From positions 1-5,622 of the forward strand of contig VBGQ01000114.1 of NCBI GenBank assembly GCA_005882055.1: DNA of 5,622 nt, written 5' to 3'. Shown in pieces: positions 5,290-5,622 of the stretch; the first letter of the stretch is position 1; every line of letters starts with the position of its first letter. The translations under genes were made by a program, and so were the position numbers. This DNA comes from Chloroflexota bacterium (lineage in GTDB: Bacteria > Chloroflexota > Limnocylindria > QHBO01). The notes below the pieces were generated by a model. The model was not told the DNA's origin, made no database searches, and saw only the letters and a list, made by a program, of their open reading frames with translations.

Positions 5290-5622
5290 ATGTCGGTGAT
5301 CCTGGAGGCGCACGACCTCGTCAAGCGCTATCCGCTCGGGCAGGGACAGGTCGAGGCCCTGCGCGGGATCTCGCTTTCGGTCGAGAAGGGCGAGTTCGTG
5401 GCGATCATGGGGTCGTCCGGGTCGGGCAAGTCGACCATGCTCCAGCTCCTGGGTGGGCTCGACCTGCCCACCAGCGGCGAGGTGGTCATCGACGGTGTCA
5501 ACCTGACCGCCCTCGACGAGGAGCAGCGCACGCTCACCCGCCGTGCGAAGACGGGCTTCGTGTTCCAGTACTTCAACCTGATCCCGCTGCTGTCGGTGAT
5601 CGAGAACATCGCGCTGCCATTC
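5290..5622 (+). CDS. MacB/LolD-like ABC transporter ATP-binding protein, partial (C-terminus outside window)
   Basis: Seen: 111 residues from the ATG at 5290 to the window edge. MSVILEAHDLVKRYPLG opens the domain, Walker A is GSSGSGKST (41-49), LGGLDLPTSGEV (54-65) follows, and the Q-loop is GFVFQYFNLIPLLSV (89-103) with Gln93. Known: LGGLD-P-SG and FVFQ-FNL-P are typical of the MacB/LolD/FtsE-like group, whose ATPases power FtsX/MacB-fold permeases that move lipoproteins, peptides or drugs, or act mechanically on the envelope. An FtsX-domain permease gene is expected just beyond the right edge. Signature, Walker B and H-loop are outside the window. Start: no ribosome binding site, but a -10-like TATCCT sits 7 bases upstream. 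The same frame is open back to an ATG at 5125, but that extension is Ser/Arg/Pro-rich and unlike any ABC N-terminus. Confidence 0.92.
   Translation, partial: MSVILEAHDLVKRYPLGQGQVEALRGISLSVEKGEFVAIMGSSGSGKSTMLQLLGGLDLPTSGEVVIDGVNLTALDEEQRTLTRRAKTGFVFQYFNLIPLLSVIENIALPF

Overview
This is a GC-rich, gene-dense bacterial window with strongly G/C-ending codons. It carries parts of two genes cut by the window edges, four complete genes and short intergenic gaps. No RNA gene, insertion sequence, CRISPR array or integron-like repeat was seen. The organism is probably a high-GC, envelope-exporting bacterium. The gene styles (secreted CAP/SCP-domain protein, GT4 glycosyltransferase, ABC-2 and MacB-like ABC transporters, one TTG and one GTG start) would fit an uncultivated Chloroflexota lineage or a relative of Actinomycetota, but that is inference from style, not a placement.

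Layout, left to right. (1) Positions 1-857, minus strand: N-terminal 285 residues of a GT4-type GT-B glycosyltransferase whose C-terminus lies beyond the left edge. (2) A 140-bp divergent gap with a GC-rich dyad. (3) 998-1393, plus strand: a 131-residue protein of unknown function with a good ribosome binding site. (4) A convergent gap holding a strong GC-rich hairpin (1431-1466), probably a shared terminator. (5) 4282 down to 1475, minus strand: a compact three-gene operon of ABC-2-type ATPase, ABC-2-type permease with a large extracytoplasmic domain, and an unrecognised two-membrane-span helical protein. The junctions are a 4-base gap and a GTGA overlap. (6) A 141-bp divergent gap. (7) 4424-5128, plus strand: an exported CAP-domain protein with a Pro/Ala/Lys/Gln tail, starting at TTG behind a GGAGGA site. 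(8) 5290 to the right edge, plus strand: N-terminal 111 residues of a MacB/LolD-like ABC ATPase, probably translated from a leaderless or near-leaderless message.

How the genes fit together: all recognisable products concern the cell envelope (glycan synthesis, export through the membrane, a secreted wall-side or extracellular protein). The ABC-2 operon is a self-contained exporter with its own candidate accessory subunit; nothing in the sequence tells its substrate.

The observations most worth a second look are as follows. The reading frame just after the CAP stop codon continues in the +1 frame as protein-like sequence, ends in a hydrophobic C-terminus at 5240, and is followed at once by a hairpin. 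This suggests a frameshift (mutation, assembly error or recoding) that cuts off a C-terminal anchor. The ABC-2 ATPase has Gln where the H-loop His is expected. The third gene of the operon is a two-span helical protein with no family I can name.
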